DNA of 64,000 nucleotides, taken from positions 62,001 to 126,000 of the forward strand of contig NZ_CP032348.1 of the NCBI RefSeq assembly GCF_005222205.1, in the 5' to 3' direction. The translations under genes were made by a program, and so were the position numbers. Source of the DNA: Azospirillum brasilense (GTDB taxonomy: Bacteria > Pseudomonadota > Alphaproteobacteria > Azospirillales > Azospirillaceae). This document shows, piece by piece, positions 18,134 to 26,909 of this stretch (within the stretch, counting starts at the first letter, position 1; every line of letters starts with the position of its first letter). A model generated the notes under the pieces. It made no database searches. It saw nothing but the letters and a program-made list of their open reading frames with translations, and was not told where the DNA came from.

Positions 18134-19759
18134 ATGACTTTGCCGGCCTGTGGCTCGTTGGACGAGATCCTGCACCCGGCCTCGGCCGATTTCCGCAGCC
18201 TGCCGGACCTGATCGGCGGGCTGATGGACCGGCTGGCCGACCGCGCGCCGCTGCGCGGCGGGGCGCTGTGGCTCCAGGACATGGGCACGCTGGTGCTCGC
18301 CCAGGACCGGGCGGGCGGCCGCCTCTGCTGGACGGCGGATGGCGATCCCAACGACGCCGCGGCCGATCCGGAGGCGGTGGTGGTGCCCATCACCTACGCC
18401 GATGCGCCGGTCGGCGAGATGCGGCTCGTCCTCGACCGTGCGCCGGACGGCGCCGCGCCCGACGCCCCCATCCTGCAGGACGTCGCCCGCCAATGCGGCT
18501 ATCTGGCCAAGCGCTACGAGGTGCGGCGCTGGGCGGAGCGGCGGTTCGGCCGGCCCCTGATGATGGTCGGCATGAGCCGGGCGCTGCGCGAACTGGACGT
18601 TTTCCTGGAGCAGGCCGCCCACAGCGCGCTGCCCGTCCTGCTGACCGGGGAGTTCGGAACGGAGAAGGCGCAGCTCGCCGCGGCGATCCACGGCTGCGGG
18701 CCGCGGCGCGACGGCCCCTTCGTCCAGGTCAACGGGGCGGACCCGGCGGGGACGCCCGCCGACTGGTTCGCGCGGGCCGCCGGGGGCACCCTGTTCCTCA
18801 GCGGCGTCGACGAGATGACGCCGGCCCTGCAAGGGCAGATCGTCCAGCACATGCCGTCCCAACTCGGCCAATGGCTCGACGCGCCGGACGGCTGGACGCT
18901 GTCCGCCACCGGGGCGGCCAACGGGATCGGGGGGCCGCGGGTGATCGCCTCGACCACCGCCGACCTGCGGCGGCTGGCCGATGAGGGGCGCTTTTCCCGC
19001 CCGCTGCTGGCGGAGTTGGACTTCCTGTGCGCCACCGTGCCGCCGCTGCGCGACCGGCCGGCGGACATCGAGCCGCTGGTCGTCGCCGCCCTGGAGCGCC
19101 ATGGCGGGCGCGCCGACGAGACGCGGACCGACGAGCTGATCGCCCTGTGCAAGGCCCATAGCTGGCCGGAGAACCTGTTCGAGTTGGAGCGGGTGATCGC
19201 CCGGCTGGCCGTGATGACCGGCGGCCGGCCGATCCGCCACGGCGACGTGCGCCGCCACGCCCCCTGGATGGTCGGCGGCGCCATGCCGGCGGACCCCGCG
19301 TCCGCGGTTCATCCGGTTGGGCATCCGGAGCCCGCGCCGGCCGTCCCGTCGGCTTCCTCGCCCGCCGACCACTGGGTGCGCTGCGCGCTGACCCGTGACC
19401 CGGACGCCCTGGCCCGGCTGCACGGCGGTCTGCGCAAGGCGCTGGTCTTCCTGGGCGAGCGCTTCGCCGACCCGATCACGCTGGACGAGCTGTCCCGGCA
19501 GGCCCATGTCAGCCCGTCCCACCTCAGCTACCTGTTCCGGACGGAGCTTCACACCTCCTTCAAAGGCTTGCTCGGCCGCATCCGCATCCACAAGGCGCGC
19601 GAGCTTCTGGCCGCCGAGCGCCGGCTGCCCATCACCGAGGTGGCGATGAGCGTCGGCTACGGCGACCTCAGCCATTTCGAAAAGAGCTTCCGCCGCCTCG
19701 TCGGGGAAAGCCCGCGAGAATTCCGGCGCAACCTGCCGGGAGCCGGCCGGCGCCCCTGA
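18134..19759 (+). CDS. AraC-family regulator carrying a decayed NtrC-type AAA+ domain
   Basis: A 541-residue protein beginning at ATG 18134 behind AGGGAGG. Residues 1-130 resemble a GAF-like sensory fold. Residues about 140-385 follow the order of a sigma-54 activator ATPase, but every key element is broken. The P-loop reads GEFGTEKA (172-179) instead of GETGTGKE, the GAFTGA loop is absent, and Walker B reads GGTLFLSGV without the catalytic aspartate. After a proline-rich linker, the last ~105 residues are a complete AraC double helix-turn-helix (ITLDELSRQAHVSPSHLSYLFR and ITEVAMSVGYGDLSHFEKSFRR). It therefore probably activates ordinary sigma-70 promoters. Its position next to adhE suggests adhE as a target, which is inference. 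Confidence 0.85.
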   Translation: MTLPACGSLDEILHPASADFRSLPDLIGGLMDRLADRAPLRGGALWLQDMGTLVLAQDRAGGRLCWTADGDPNDAAADPEAVVVPITYADAPVGEMRLVLDRAPDGAAPDAPILQDVARQCGYLAKRYEVRRWAERRFGRPLMMVGMSRALRELDVFLEQAAHSALPVLLTGEFGTEKAQLAAAIHGCGPRRDGPFVQVNGADPAGTPADWFARAAGGTLFLSGVDEMTPALQGQIVQHMPSQLGQWLDAPDGWTLSATGAANGIGGPRVIASTTADLRRLADEGRFSRPLLAELDFLCATVPPLRDRPADIEPLVVAALERHGGRADETRTDELIALCKAHSWPENLFELERVIARLAVMTGGRPIRHGDVRRHAPWMVGGAMPADPASAVHPVGHPEPAPAVPSASSPADHWVRCALTRDPDALARLHGGLRKALVFLGERFADPITLDELSRQAHVSPSHLSYLFRTELHTSFKGLLGRIRIHKARELLAAERRLPITEVAMSVGYGDLSHFEKSFRRLVGESPREFRRNLPGAGRRP

Positions 19760-20015
19760 ATCGGCCCGACGGAGGGAGGGCATGGGGGCCGAGTCTCGCC
19801 TTCACGTCTCCTGCCGGCAAAACGTCCGATGCGTACGAGAACGCTCATTGCTGTGCCTCCGCTTTCTAGGCTTGGCGCTCCTCGATCCCGGTATGCCAAT
19901 TCCGGGCTCCGGGACGCCGCCGGTCTCCCGGATGCGTCAACGGCCATCGGCAAGAGCTTCTACGTGGTTTTTTTCTGGTCGGCCTTCTGGCTGGTCTCAC
20001 AAAACAGGTGAAGAT

Positions 20016-20903
20016 ATGGAAAACTACAATGTCGGTTTTATTGCGGTCGCGAGTCAGAAAGTTATACTGAGTCGTCTTGGAAATAAAGATATTGATTCAT
20101 ATTTAAAAAAATCGTTCGAAGAAGGAAAGGATAACACCGCTCTACTTAAATATTTTATAGAAAATTTAGGATACAATAAGTGTGGTGTAATTAGATTGCT
20201 TAGATATATTGTTTATAGTCCTCTTCCTAAAGCGGCGCTTCAAGCATTGGCATCCGTCTATGCTGGTCATTTCGCGATTTTTGCCGAAAAAGAAATTCCT
20301 GGTGAAGCCCCCAAGCGAACGGTTGCCGGTTTCAATCCGGCATCGCTGTTGTGCTCTATGTGGCAAGAAGGCGATCTTAAGAAGGGTGGTTCTATCTCCG
20401 GTAAATGGTACGACGACGGGGGGATGTTCGAGGACACTTCCAAGCGCGTGATTTCCATTTCTGTCTCAAAAGCGGTTTACGAAATATTCTTGCATGAAAT
20501 AGAATGTCTGCAGAATAACAAATCACATTTATTTTCTAAATCAGGTGTTGGTGGAGAGATGTTGTATGGATGGTACGGGTTGGATAAGAGTATTAATAAA
20601 TTTAACTGTGTTACTGCTGGAATAGAGGCAGTGTCAATAATTCTAGAAAATAAAATAAAACCAAACCTATCAAAACATGCCGGAGTAGAAATTTTGAGCG
20701 GTGTGGTTATTAGAATGAATAAGGTTGCAAATGATCTTGTAGATGGTAATGCAGGCACATTAACTTGGATTTATTTGTCTATGCAGGAAACAGGGTTTCT
20801 GATTGATGATAATGTGATTTTAGAAAGTATTGTTGATTCGGCAATGAAGAGAAAAACGAATTCCATTAGGGGGGAAACCATGCATGCGAAACCGAAATTG
20901 TAA
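20016..20903 (+). CDS. AT-rich orphan protein, possible circularly permuted papain-fold enzyme
   Basis: A 295-residue protein, starting at ATG 20016 after AGGTGAAG. Base composition is far more AT-rich than the neighbours and its codons (TTA, ATA, AAA) are rare elsewhere in the window, pointing to recent transfer. No family is recognised with certainty. The order GHFAIFAEKE (H85), then an ISVSKAVYEIFLHEI helix, then NKFNCVTAG (C198), resembles permuted NlpC/P60 or LRAT-like proteins, in which the histidine precedes an NC motif. This would make it a hydrolase or acyltransferase. There is no signal peptide or membrane helix. It ends 11 bp before a large hairpin, convergent with the R-body locus. 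Confidence 0.75.
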   Translation: MENYNVGFIAVASQKVILSRLGNKDIDSYLKKSFEEGKDNTALLKYFIENLGYNKCGVIRLLRYIVYSPLPKAALQALASVYAGHFAIFAEKEIPGEAPKRTVAGFNPASLLCSMWQEGDLKKGGSISGKWYDDGGMFEDTSKRVISISVSKAVYEIFLHEIECLQNNKSHLFSKSGVGGEMLYGWYGLDKSINKFNCVTAGIEAVSIILENKIKPNLSKHAGVEILSGVVIRMNKVANDLVDGNAGTLTWIYLSMQETGFLIDDNVILESIVDSAMKRKTNSIRGETMHAKPKL

Positions 20904-20914
20904 ATTGTCTGTGA

Positions 20915-20960
20915 GACAACGTCGCCCCGAAAGATTAATTTCTTTCGGGGCGACGTTGTC
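20915..20960. terminator. 20-bp perfect hairpin between convergent genes
   Basis: Arms 20915-20934 and 20941-20960 are perfectly complementary (GACAACGTCG... to ...CGACGTTGTC), with a TTAATT loop. It sits between the ends of the AT-rich gene and the last gene of the R-body locus, so it can serve both strands. There is no long T run on either side. Confidence 0.7.
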
Positions 20961-21021
20961 TTGATGAATGGAAAACTCGCCGACAGACGGTTTTCTGGGG
21001 TTGCGCTGTGCAGCCGGAATC

Positions 21022-24000
21022 TCACGCGGCCATGCCGACCAGCCGGATCGCGCCAGTCCCGCAGTCGAATACGGCGAAGCGCGCCATCCCCTGGGACAGG
21101 CCGGGATCGAGGCCCAGGATGTTGGACCATCGGCTGCTGAGGAGGTTCCAGAGGCAATCGGGCTGCGATCCGTACAGGGGCCGCCCGGCCAGCCACGCTG
21201 GGTCCAGGCCGATCCGGAATCGGTGGTCGGACAGCACGGTTTCCACCCGCTGGCGCAGCCTGTCCTGGAAGCGGCTAAGCGAATCCGCCGTTACGTCCTT
21301 GGCCGAGCCCGGGAAATCATCGAGCAGGGCCTGGTCCGCCGCCGTGAAATCGCTGCGGGGCAGCGGCGTGCCGCGCAGCGCCCGCAGCACCGCGTCGATG
21401 CGGTCCAGCGGCGTGTCGGGGTCCTGGAGAACGTCGCCGATCGGCTTCAGGCAGCGCAGGACCGACACCGCGTCCCGTCCGTCGGGATGGCTGGCGAGAT
21501 GCTCGTGGATCGCCGCGTTGGACGCGGTCAGGATCTCGTCCAGATGCAGGCGGCCAACCGCGGCGGCGGTCATGGCCGCGACCTGCCTGTCGATGGCGTC
21601 GCGGACCGCCTCGGCGTCGCCTTGGCCCAGCGCCGGCCGGATGGTGTCCCACATCCCCCGGTCCATGATCGGCTCCAGGCTGTCGCCCAGCGTCATGACG
21701 ATCCGGCCCTCGCCGGCGCACAGCGGGGCGAACACCTCCAGCATTTGGACCGAGAAGGGGAAATCGAGAACCACGGTCCGCGCCGTCCATCCGGACGCCA
21801 TCAACGGCGCGACGACGCTCGCGGCTAGGGCGTCCGCCGTCCAGGTTCCGGGGGACAGCAGCGGCTCGCCGTCGGCGTTCCGTCCGCCGCTGCCCTGGTT
21901 CACGACGAGCAGATCCAAAGTCCGCCGCTCCTCCGCCCCGGTCGGGGACGGACCCAGCCGCTGCGCCGCATCGACCGGATTGTCGTGGAGGACGATCCGG
22001 ACGGCGTCGTCGGGGTAGTAGCTCCGCGGGTAGTCGGCGGCGGAGCCCTGCGCCTGCTCCGCGCTGCTCAGCATCAGATGGCGGCAGCGCCCCTGGCGCA
22101 GCGCCGTCACCGACGGATCGGCGCCCTCCGGCGCTCCGCTGCGCAGGCTGATGGCGGTCAGGGCGTTCAGCGTGGCGGCGAGCCGGCTGCGGACGGCGCC
22201 GTCGTCGGTTTGCGCCAGGCTCTCGCGGACCGAGCGGATCGTGTCGGACAGGGCGGCGACCGGCAGCCCGCGGATCAGCGAAGGGGGCGTCCCGCCCGGC
22301 GCGGCCCCCGTCACCGCGAGCGTGGCCGCGACCGGCGCATAGCGCAGGAGGCCGAGATCCACCTCCTCGTGCCAGACGATGGCCAGCCGGCCGCCGTCGC
22401 GGACCAGCGCGAAGCCGCTGCGTTGGGCGGCGAGCCAATCCGCGATCCGCGAGGCGGCGGCGGTGAGCAGTTCGTCGGGCGGGCGCCCGGACGCGCCGTC
22501 CTGAAGCCGGATGTCGACGGGGGCGGCCGCCGCGCCGCTCCCTTGCCGTGGCAGGCCCTGCTCCAACTGCAGCGCCGCGGCCCAGGGACCCTGGATGACC
22601 GGCTGGACGTCCGGAGCGTTCCGCGCCTCCTCCGGGGAGGGCAGGGACGTCAGGCAGGTCAGCAGCGAGCCGGATTCTTCGAAGCGGTCGCGCAGGAAGG
22701 ACGCGCGCTTCTCCAGATGGCTTTCCATGGCCCCCGACACCCAGAGACCGAATCCCACGGCGCTCGCGGTGGCCGTGGTCTCGTCGCTCCAGGCGCCTTT
22801 GTCCTTGGCCGCCTTGATGGCCGCCGACACCGTCACGGGCAGGTCGGCCAGATCCGCGTAGTTGGGAACCGCGGCGGCGAACCAGCCGTCGAAGGCCGTT
22901 GCCAGCGCCTTGTCGGTGGCGAGGCCGTAGCCCTGGCAAAACTGTTCCAGGATCACGACGAGGAGGCGGCGCGCCGCGGTGTCGCCCAGCCGGTCGATGG
23001 CCGTGAGGGACAGCGGGACCACGCCTTCCCGGATGCGGGCGCGGATCGCCGCGACGCCGTCCGCCGTGGCCTGGTCCTGCCCGGTCAGCAGGCCGTGCAG
23101 CCGGGAGATCAGCGCCGGAGCGGCGTTCCCGGGTGGGGGCGCGGAGCGGCACAGGGAATCGACCGCCCGCAGGGCCGAGGTGATGCGGTAGGCCGCCCCC
23201 GGCCGCGGCAGCCCGTCCTCGAGCCGGACGTCGCCGGTGAAGCGCCGCCATTGCTGTTGGAGGGCCAGGGTGCCGTGGCGCGGGATGGTCACGTCGACCA
23301 GCACGGCGGCGCAGCCGTTGCGCCCGTACTCCATGCCTCTCCGCCCGCCGCCGCGCGTCGCCGTCTCGTCGGCGCCGTCCGCCGCCGGACTGCCCGCGGG
23401 CGCCGCGCCGGCCAGCCGGTGAAGCAGCCCGTACAGCTCCAGCTTCAGCGAGAACAGGGCCATCACGAGGAGGTTGTGCAGACGCCGGAACAGCGCGAAC
23501 CAGGCCGGAGCCGGCAGGCCGGGGTTGACGAGGATCCGGACGGCCCAGCCGCGGGGTCCCGCGCGCCCGTCCTCCAGGACGATGAGGCGGCTGTTTCCGG
23601 ACGGATCGCTCTCCGCCACCCGCCGGGCCAGCGCCCGCAGGCGGTCGCACAGCCAGCCCGCCAGTTGCGGATAGCCGCCGTTGAGGAGGCGCGTCAGCAC
23701 CCGGTCGGCGTCGGCCAGACGGTCCGCGGGAACCGGGCTGTCGGACGCGACCTTGAAGCGGATGGCGAGCTGGAGGCGGCAGGCCGCCTCGGCGTCGTAG
23801 GAGAGATGGACGCCCCCGGCGGCTAGCGCCGCGTCGCCCAGCCCATCGACGATCCGGGCGAGGCCCGCCATGATGGCTTCCACCGCGTCCCAGCTCTGCG
23901 CCGCCGCCATGTCCTGGTCGAGACCGCGAAGCTGGCGCCGCTCCTCCATGAAGGGGCCGGTTGAGAGGGACGTGCCACCCGCCTCGGCCGGTCCGGCATA

Positions 24001-24528
24001 AGCCTCGATCAGCGGCAGCAGGATGTCGCGGACGCCGCGCAGCCGGCGCGAAATGGCGTCGGACCCGATGGGCTGGCCGTCCTTCGCCGCGCCGACGATG
24101 CCCAGCGTCTGCTTCAGCAGGCGGCGGGCGGCGGTCAGCCGGTCGTCGGGAAGGGGAAAGCGCTCGCCCTCGTAGACCGCTCCGGGCGGCACGCCCAGCA
24201 GGGTCGGCGCCCCCTCTCCCGCCACGAACAGCCGCCCCATGGCGGCGGTCTCGACGGCGGTGCGCTCGCCGGTGGCGGCGATCCCGAAGGAGGACCCGCG
24301 CACCATCCGCAGCCAGTCGGACTGGGAGGGCTGGAGCGGGTGCACGGCGGCCGCGGTCCAGCCCTGCGCGGTATCGCGCTGGGAGGACGGGGCAACCGGC
24401 AGACCCAGCGCCAGCGTCGCGGCGGCGGCCACCGCGTCCATGCTCGCCTCCACCGGGGTGGCGGGTGGGGCGAAGGGCGGGGCTTCGGGCGCGACAACGA
24501 TCAATCTCCGGCGCGTGCGGGACGGCAT
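21022..24528 (-). CDS. Large R-body-locus protein of unknown function, 1168 residues
   Basis: Starts at ATG 24528 with GAAGGAC upstream and is the most distal gene of the minus-strand reb array. No signal peptide and no convincing membrane segment are seen. The protein is mostly helical, rich in alanine, arginine and aspartate. An N-terminal part (about 1-400) contains helical repeats, and the C-terminal ~500 residues contain alternating hydrophobic strands and helices (for example LDLLVVNQGSGG, ARTVVLDFPFSVQMLEVFAPL, GRIVMTLGDSL). This suggests a Rossmann-like or methyltransferase-like alpha/beta core, although no catalytic motif can be named. The final residues FAVFDCGTGAIRLVGM are also distinctive. 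By context it may regulate, assemble or load R-bodies. Confidence 0.8.
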   Translation of the reverse strand: MPSRTRRRLIVVAPEAPPFAPPATPVEASMDAVAAAATLALGLPVAPSSQRDTAQGWTAAAVHPLQPSQSDWLRMVRGSSFGIAATGERTAVETAAMGRLFVAGEGAPTLLGVPPGAVYEGERFPLPDDRLTAARRLLKQTLGIVGAAKDGQPIGSDAISRRLRGVRDILLPLIEAYAGPAEAGGTSLSTGPFMEERRQLRGLDQDMAAAQSWDAVEAIMAGLARIVDGLGDAALAAGGVHLSYDAEAACRLQLAIRFKVASDSPVPADRLADADRVLTRLLNGGYPQLAGWLCDRLRALARRVAESDPSGNSRLIVLEDGRAGPRGWAVRILVNPGLPAPAWFALFRRLHNLLVMALFSLKLELYGLLHRLAGAAPAGSPAADGADETATRGGGRRGMEYGRNGCAAVLVDVTIPRHGTLALQQQWRRFTGDVRLEDGLPRPGAAYRITSALRAVDSLCRSAPPPGNAAPALISRLHGLLTGQDQATADGVAAIRARIREGVVPLSLTAIDRLGDTAARRLLVVILEQFCQGYGLATDKALATAFDGWFAAAVPNYADLADLPVTVSAAIKAAKDKGAWSDETTATASAVGFGLWVSGAMESHLEKRASFLRDRFEESGSLLTCLTSLPSPEEARNAPDVQPVIQGPWAAALQLEQGLPRQGSGAAAAPVDIRLQDGASGRPPDELLTAAASRIADWLAAQRSGFALVRDGGRLAIVWHEEVDLGLLRYAPVAATLAVTGAAPGGTPPSLIRGLPVAALSDTIRSVRESLAQTDDGAVRSRLAATLNALTAISLRSGAPEGADPSVTALRQGRCRHLMLSSAEQAQGSAADYPRSYYPDDAVRIVLHDNPVDAAQRLGPSPTGAEERRTLDLLVVNQGSGGRNADGEPLLSPGTWTADALAASVVAPLMASGWTARTVVLDFPFSVQMLEVFAPLCAGEGRIVMTLGDSLEPIMDRGMWDTIRPALGQGDAEAVRDAIDRQVAAMTAAAVGRLHLDEILTASNAAIHEHLASHPDGRDAVSVLRCLKPIGDVLQDPDTPLDRIDAVLRALRGTPLPRSDFTAADQALLDDFPGSAKDVTADSLSRFQDRLRQRVETVLSDHRFRIGLDPAWLAGRPLYGSQPDCLWNLLSSRWSNILGLDPGLSQGMARFAVFDCGTGAIRLVGMAA

Positions 24529-24655
24529 GCGGGATGTCCTTCGGCTCGGTTGGGGGCATGTGCGGAACGTGGCGGAAACGCTTCCGACCCGCGCGCGTCG
24601 GGGGACCGCGCAGCGTCGCGGTCACTCCGGAGCGGGCAGGTCGGTGGCGGCGGCC

Positions 24656-25201
24656 TCAGAGGGCCGGGTCGCCCTTGCTGTTCATCGCCCGCGCGATCTG
24701 GGCGCTGGCCGCGGCCATGGCCTGCTGCGCCGCTTCGTTGGCCGCGGTGACGGCCTTCTGCTGCTGCTCGTTGGCCTGCTGCATCGCCTGACCGCCGGCG
24801 CCGGTCCCGCTGGCGGCCTGGAGCGCCTGCGACATCGCCTCGTTCGCCTGGGACATCGCGCCCTGTTCGTCGGCGTGGCCGCCGGGATGCGCGGTGAGGC
24901 CGGGGATCGCCTCTACGGCGTGGCCGGCGAGCTTGATGGCCTGTTCGACGGCGGCCAGGGCCTGTTCGGCGGCGGCGTTCACGCTCTTCACCGCGTGGTC
25001 GAGCAGCGCGCTGGCGATTTCGGCGGGGGTTTTGGTGCCCGCCTCGAACGGCGCCGTATCGGGAGCCGCCGCAGGCTCGGGCGCCGGTGGCGGTGCATTC
25101 ACCGCGGGCGCCGCAGGCGGCGTCGGAGCCGGCGTATCCGGCGCCGCCGGAGGGGACGCCGCGTCAGGGTTCGGGCTGCTGGGAGGCTGGGAAACGCCCA
25201 T
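24656..25201 (-). CDS. Pro/Ala-rich protein with RebB-like helical tail
   Basis: 181 residues with AAGGAG before ATG 25201. Residues 1-50 are a proline-alanine linker. Residues 55-180 form long alanine/glutamine-rich amphipathic helices with repeated ANEAMSQAL / ANEQQQKAV / ANEAAQQAM segments, which recall the ANAAHNAT-QQQ helix of RebB proteins. No signal peptide. The composition suggests a self-associating or ribbon-binding component. It lies between the 358-residue and 1168-residue reb-locus proteins on the same strand. Function is unknown; the RebB relation is only a resemblance. Confidence 0.75.
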   Translation of the reverse strand: MGVSQPPSSPNPDAASPPAAPDTPAPTPPAAPAVNAPPPAPEPAAAPDTAPFEAGTKTPAEIASALLDHAVKSVNAAAEQALAAVEQAIKLAGHAVEAIPGLTAHPGGHADEQGAMSQANEAMSQALQAASGTGAGGQAMQQANEQQQKAVTAANEAAQQAMAAASAQIARAMNSKGDPAL

Positions 25202-25398
25202 CCTTCGATCTCCTTCGTCCGGTTCGGTTTTGCGGCGCGCCTGCCGCCGGGGGCGCCTGCGCCTGCGCCGGTTTCGGCGCCGGTGCCGCCGCCGCGGTCG
25301 GCGTGGGCGGCGCGGTGGACGGCGCAGTGGGCGGCACAGAAGGCGGTGCGCAGGGCGGTGCAGGAGGGGCCGCCCCGGTCACCGCCTGCCGAGGCAAG

Positions 25399-26475
25399 TC
25401 AGGCGGCGGCGGTGGTGACGGCCGTGGGGGTGGCGGGGGGATCGGGGCGAAAGCAGCGCAGCGAGATCACCCCCCCGGACCCCATCTGGATTTCTGCCTG
25501 GTTGCCCTTGCCGAAGATGGGGAACAGGCAGGACGCGCCGTCCTGGCCCATGATGCCGCGCTGCGGCGGCGTCGCCGACAGAAGCGCCTGCGCCCCGGCC
25601 AGATAGCCGGCCACCAGCACCCGCACCGCGTCGCCGGTCTCGTCCCGGAAGGCGGTGTCGCGGACGATCTGCAGCGCCCCGTCCGACAGGCGGGCGAAGC
25701 CGATCGGCCGGCCGCGCTTCTGCCAGTCGGAGACGGCCCGCGCCACCTCCGCCGGGGCGGCCAGCGGGGCGACCTGCGGGCATTCCAGAAAGCCGAAGAG
25801 CTGCGGCAGGATGGTGTCCAGCGCGCCGCCGGCCCGCTTCTTCCGGTCGTCCGGCGTCGCGGTCAGGGAGCCCAGCCGGTTCACGTAGATCAGATAGAAC
25901 TGATAATAGTCGGCGAACTCCTGCACGGTGCGCGCCTGGTCCACCGCGAAGGCGGCCGCTTCCTTCTGAAGCTCGGGATTCGCCGTCCCCTGGCTTTCCT
26001 TGCGGTAGAGCAGTTCCTGCACCGCCTGCTGCTCGTCGAAGCCCATGAACTGGAAGACCGGAGCCCCGGAGACCCCCAGGCCCGAGAGGAAGGACGCGCT
26101 GGCGGCGAAATCGTCCTGGGTCAGAAGGTTGTGGTCGGCGAGGATGCGCTTGACCTGGGCCGACACCGTGGCGCTGGTGTCGCCGGATTCGGCATCGGCC
26201 AGCGTGCGCAGGCTGTCCACCCCCAGCGTCATCAGCTTCACCGGGCTGACCATCAGCTTCAGATTGGGCAGCAGGGCCAGCCGGGTGGCGTGAAGACCCT
26301 GCTGGACCTGCTCCACGAGCGTGCTCTCGTCCGGGAAATCATAGCGCGGACCGGCGTTGCTGATGGCCCAGTCGAGCCACTCCGACCCGCCATCGATGAA
26401 GGCGAGCGCAAGCCGCCCCAGGTCGGTGAGCCCGGCGCGGTTCTGGATCATCTTGTTGGCGACAGAGACGGTCAT
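25399..26475 (-). CDS. R-body-locus protein of unknown function, 358 residues
   Basis: Begins MTVSVANKMIQNRAGLTDLG at 26475, 22 bp after the preceding RebB-like gene. The N-terminal segment (VANKMIQNRAGLT) looks like the polymerisation helix at the start of RebB proteins. The middle is helical and acidic (DQARTVQEFADYYQFYLIYV). The C-terminal third contains beta-rich sequence (CLFPIFGKGNQAEIQMGSGGVISLRCF) and ends in a Pro/Thr tail. No enzyme motif, signal peptide or membrane helix is visible. It is probably co-expressed with the R-body subunits; function is unknown. Confidence 0.8.
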   Translation of the reverse strand: MTVSVANKMIQNRAGLTDLGRLALAFIDGGSEWLDWAISNAGPRYDFPDESTLVEQVQQGLHATRLALLPNLKLMVSPVKLMTLGVDSLRTLADAESGDTSATVSAQVKRILADHNLLTQDDFAASASFLSGLGVSGAPVFQFMGFDEQQAVQELLYRKESQGTANPELQKEAAAFAVDQARTVQEFADYYQFYLIYVNRLGSLTATPDDRKKRAGGALDTILPQLFGFLECPQVAPLAAPAEVARAVSDWQKRGRPIGFARLSDGALQIVRDTAFRDETGDAVRVLVAGYLAGAQALLSATPPQRGIMGQDGASCLFPIFGKGNQAEIQMGSGGVISLRCFRPDPPATPTAVTTAAA

Positions 26476-26497
26476 GGTGGGGACACCTGCGTAAGGG

Positions 26498-26848
26498 TCA
26501 GCTCGACGGGAAGCTATTCAGGACCGTGGAGGCCGCGGTACCGATGCTGGTGAAGTCGTTGGCGGCGCTCGTCATCATTCCCTGGGCCTGGGTCAGGGCG
26601 GTGACGTATTTCGGGTCGCCCGTCGCCAGAAGCTGCGCCATCGCCACGCCGATCGCCGTGGTGGCGATGGTCGAGACGTTGCGCAGCGTGTCCGTCGCGT
26701 CCTGCACGGCCATGGCCGTGGACTGGGCGACCGCCTGATAGGCTTTCCCCGCGCCGCTGGTGGTGACGACCTGCTGGCTCATGGTCGCCGTCTGCGTCTG
26801 GTTTATGACGTCAATGATCTGGGCATTGACCTTCGTGGGCTCCGACAT
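26498..26848 (-). CDS. Divergent RebB-like protein, 116 residues
   Basis: Starts at ATG 26848 behind GAGGAG. The N-terminus MSEPTKVNAQIIDVINQTQT aligns with the VNDQITDSVTQ start of the canonical RebB copies in this locus. The rest is two or three alanine-rich helices (AYQAVAQSTAMAVQDATDTL, IATTAIGVAMAQLLATG). It is longer than RebB and lacks the LYSIDTASTG tail, so it may cap or nucleate R-body ribbons. Same strand and array as the other reb genes. Confidence 0.75.
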   Translation of the reverse strand: MSEPTKVNAQIIDVINQTQTATMSQQVVTTSGAGKAYQAVAQSTAMAVQDATDTLRNVSTIATTAIGVAMAQLLATGDPKYVTALTQAQGMMTSAANDFTSIGTAASTVLNSFPSS

Positions 26849-26909
26849 GAAGGCTCCTCGCTCGTTGTGGCCTGGGAGGCCGGCCGCTGGGGGATGGGCG
26901 CGGGATCAA

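Noticed and set aside
25164..25397. 77-codon Pro/Ala-rich minus-strand frame between two reb-locus genes
   Set aside because: TTG start, no ribosome site, low complexity, overlaps the start of the next gene. Could be a remnant of a longer proline-rich tail but not supported.
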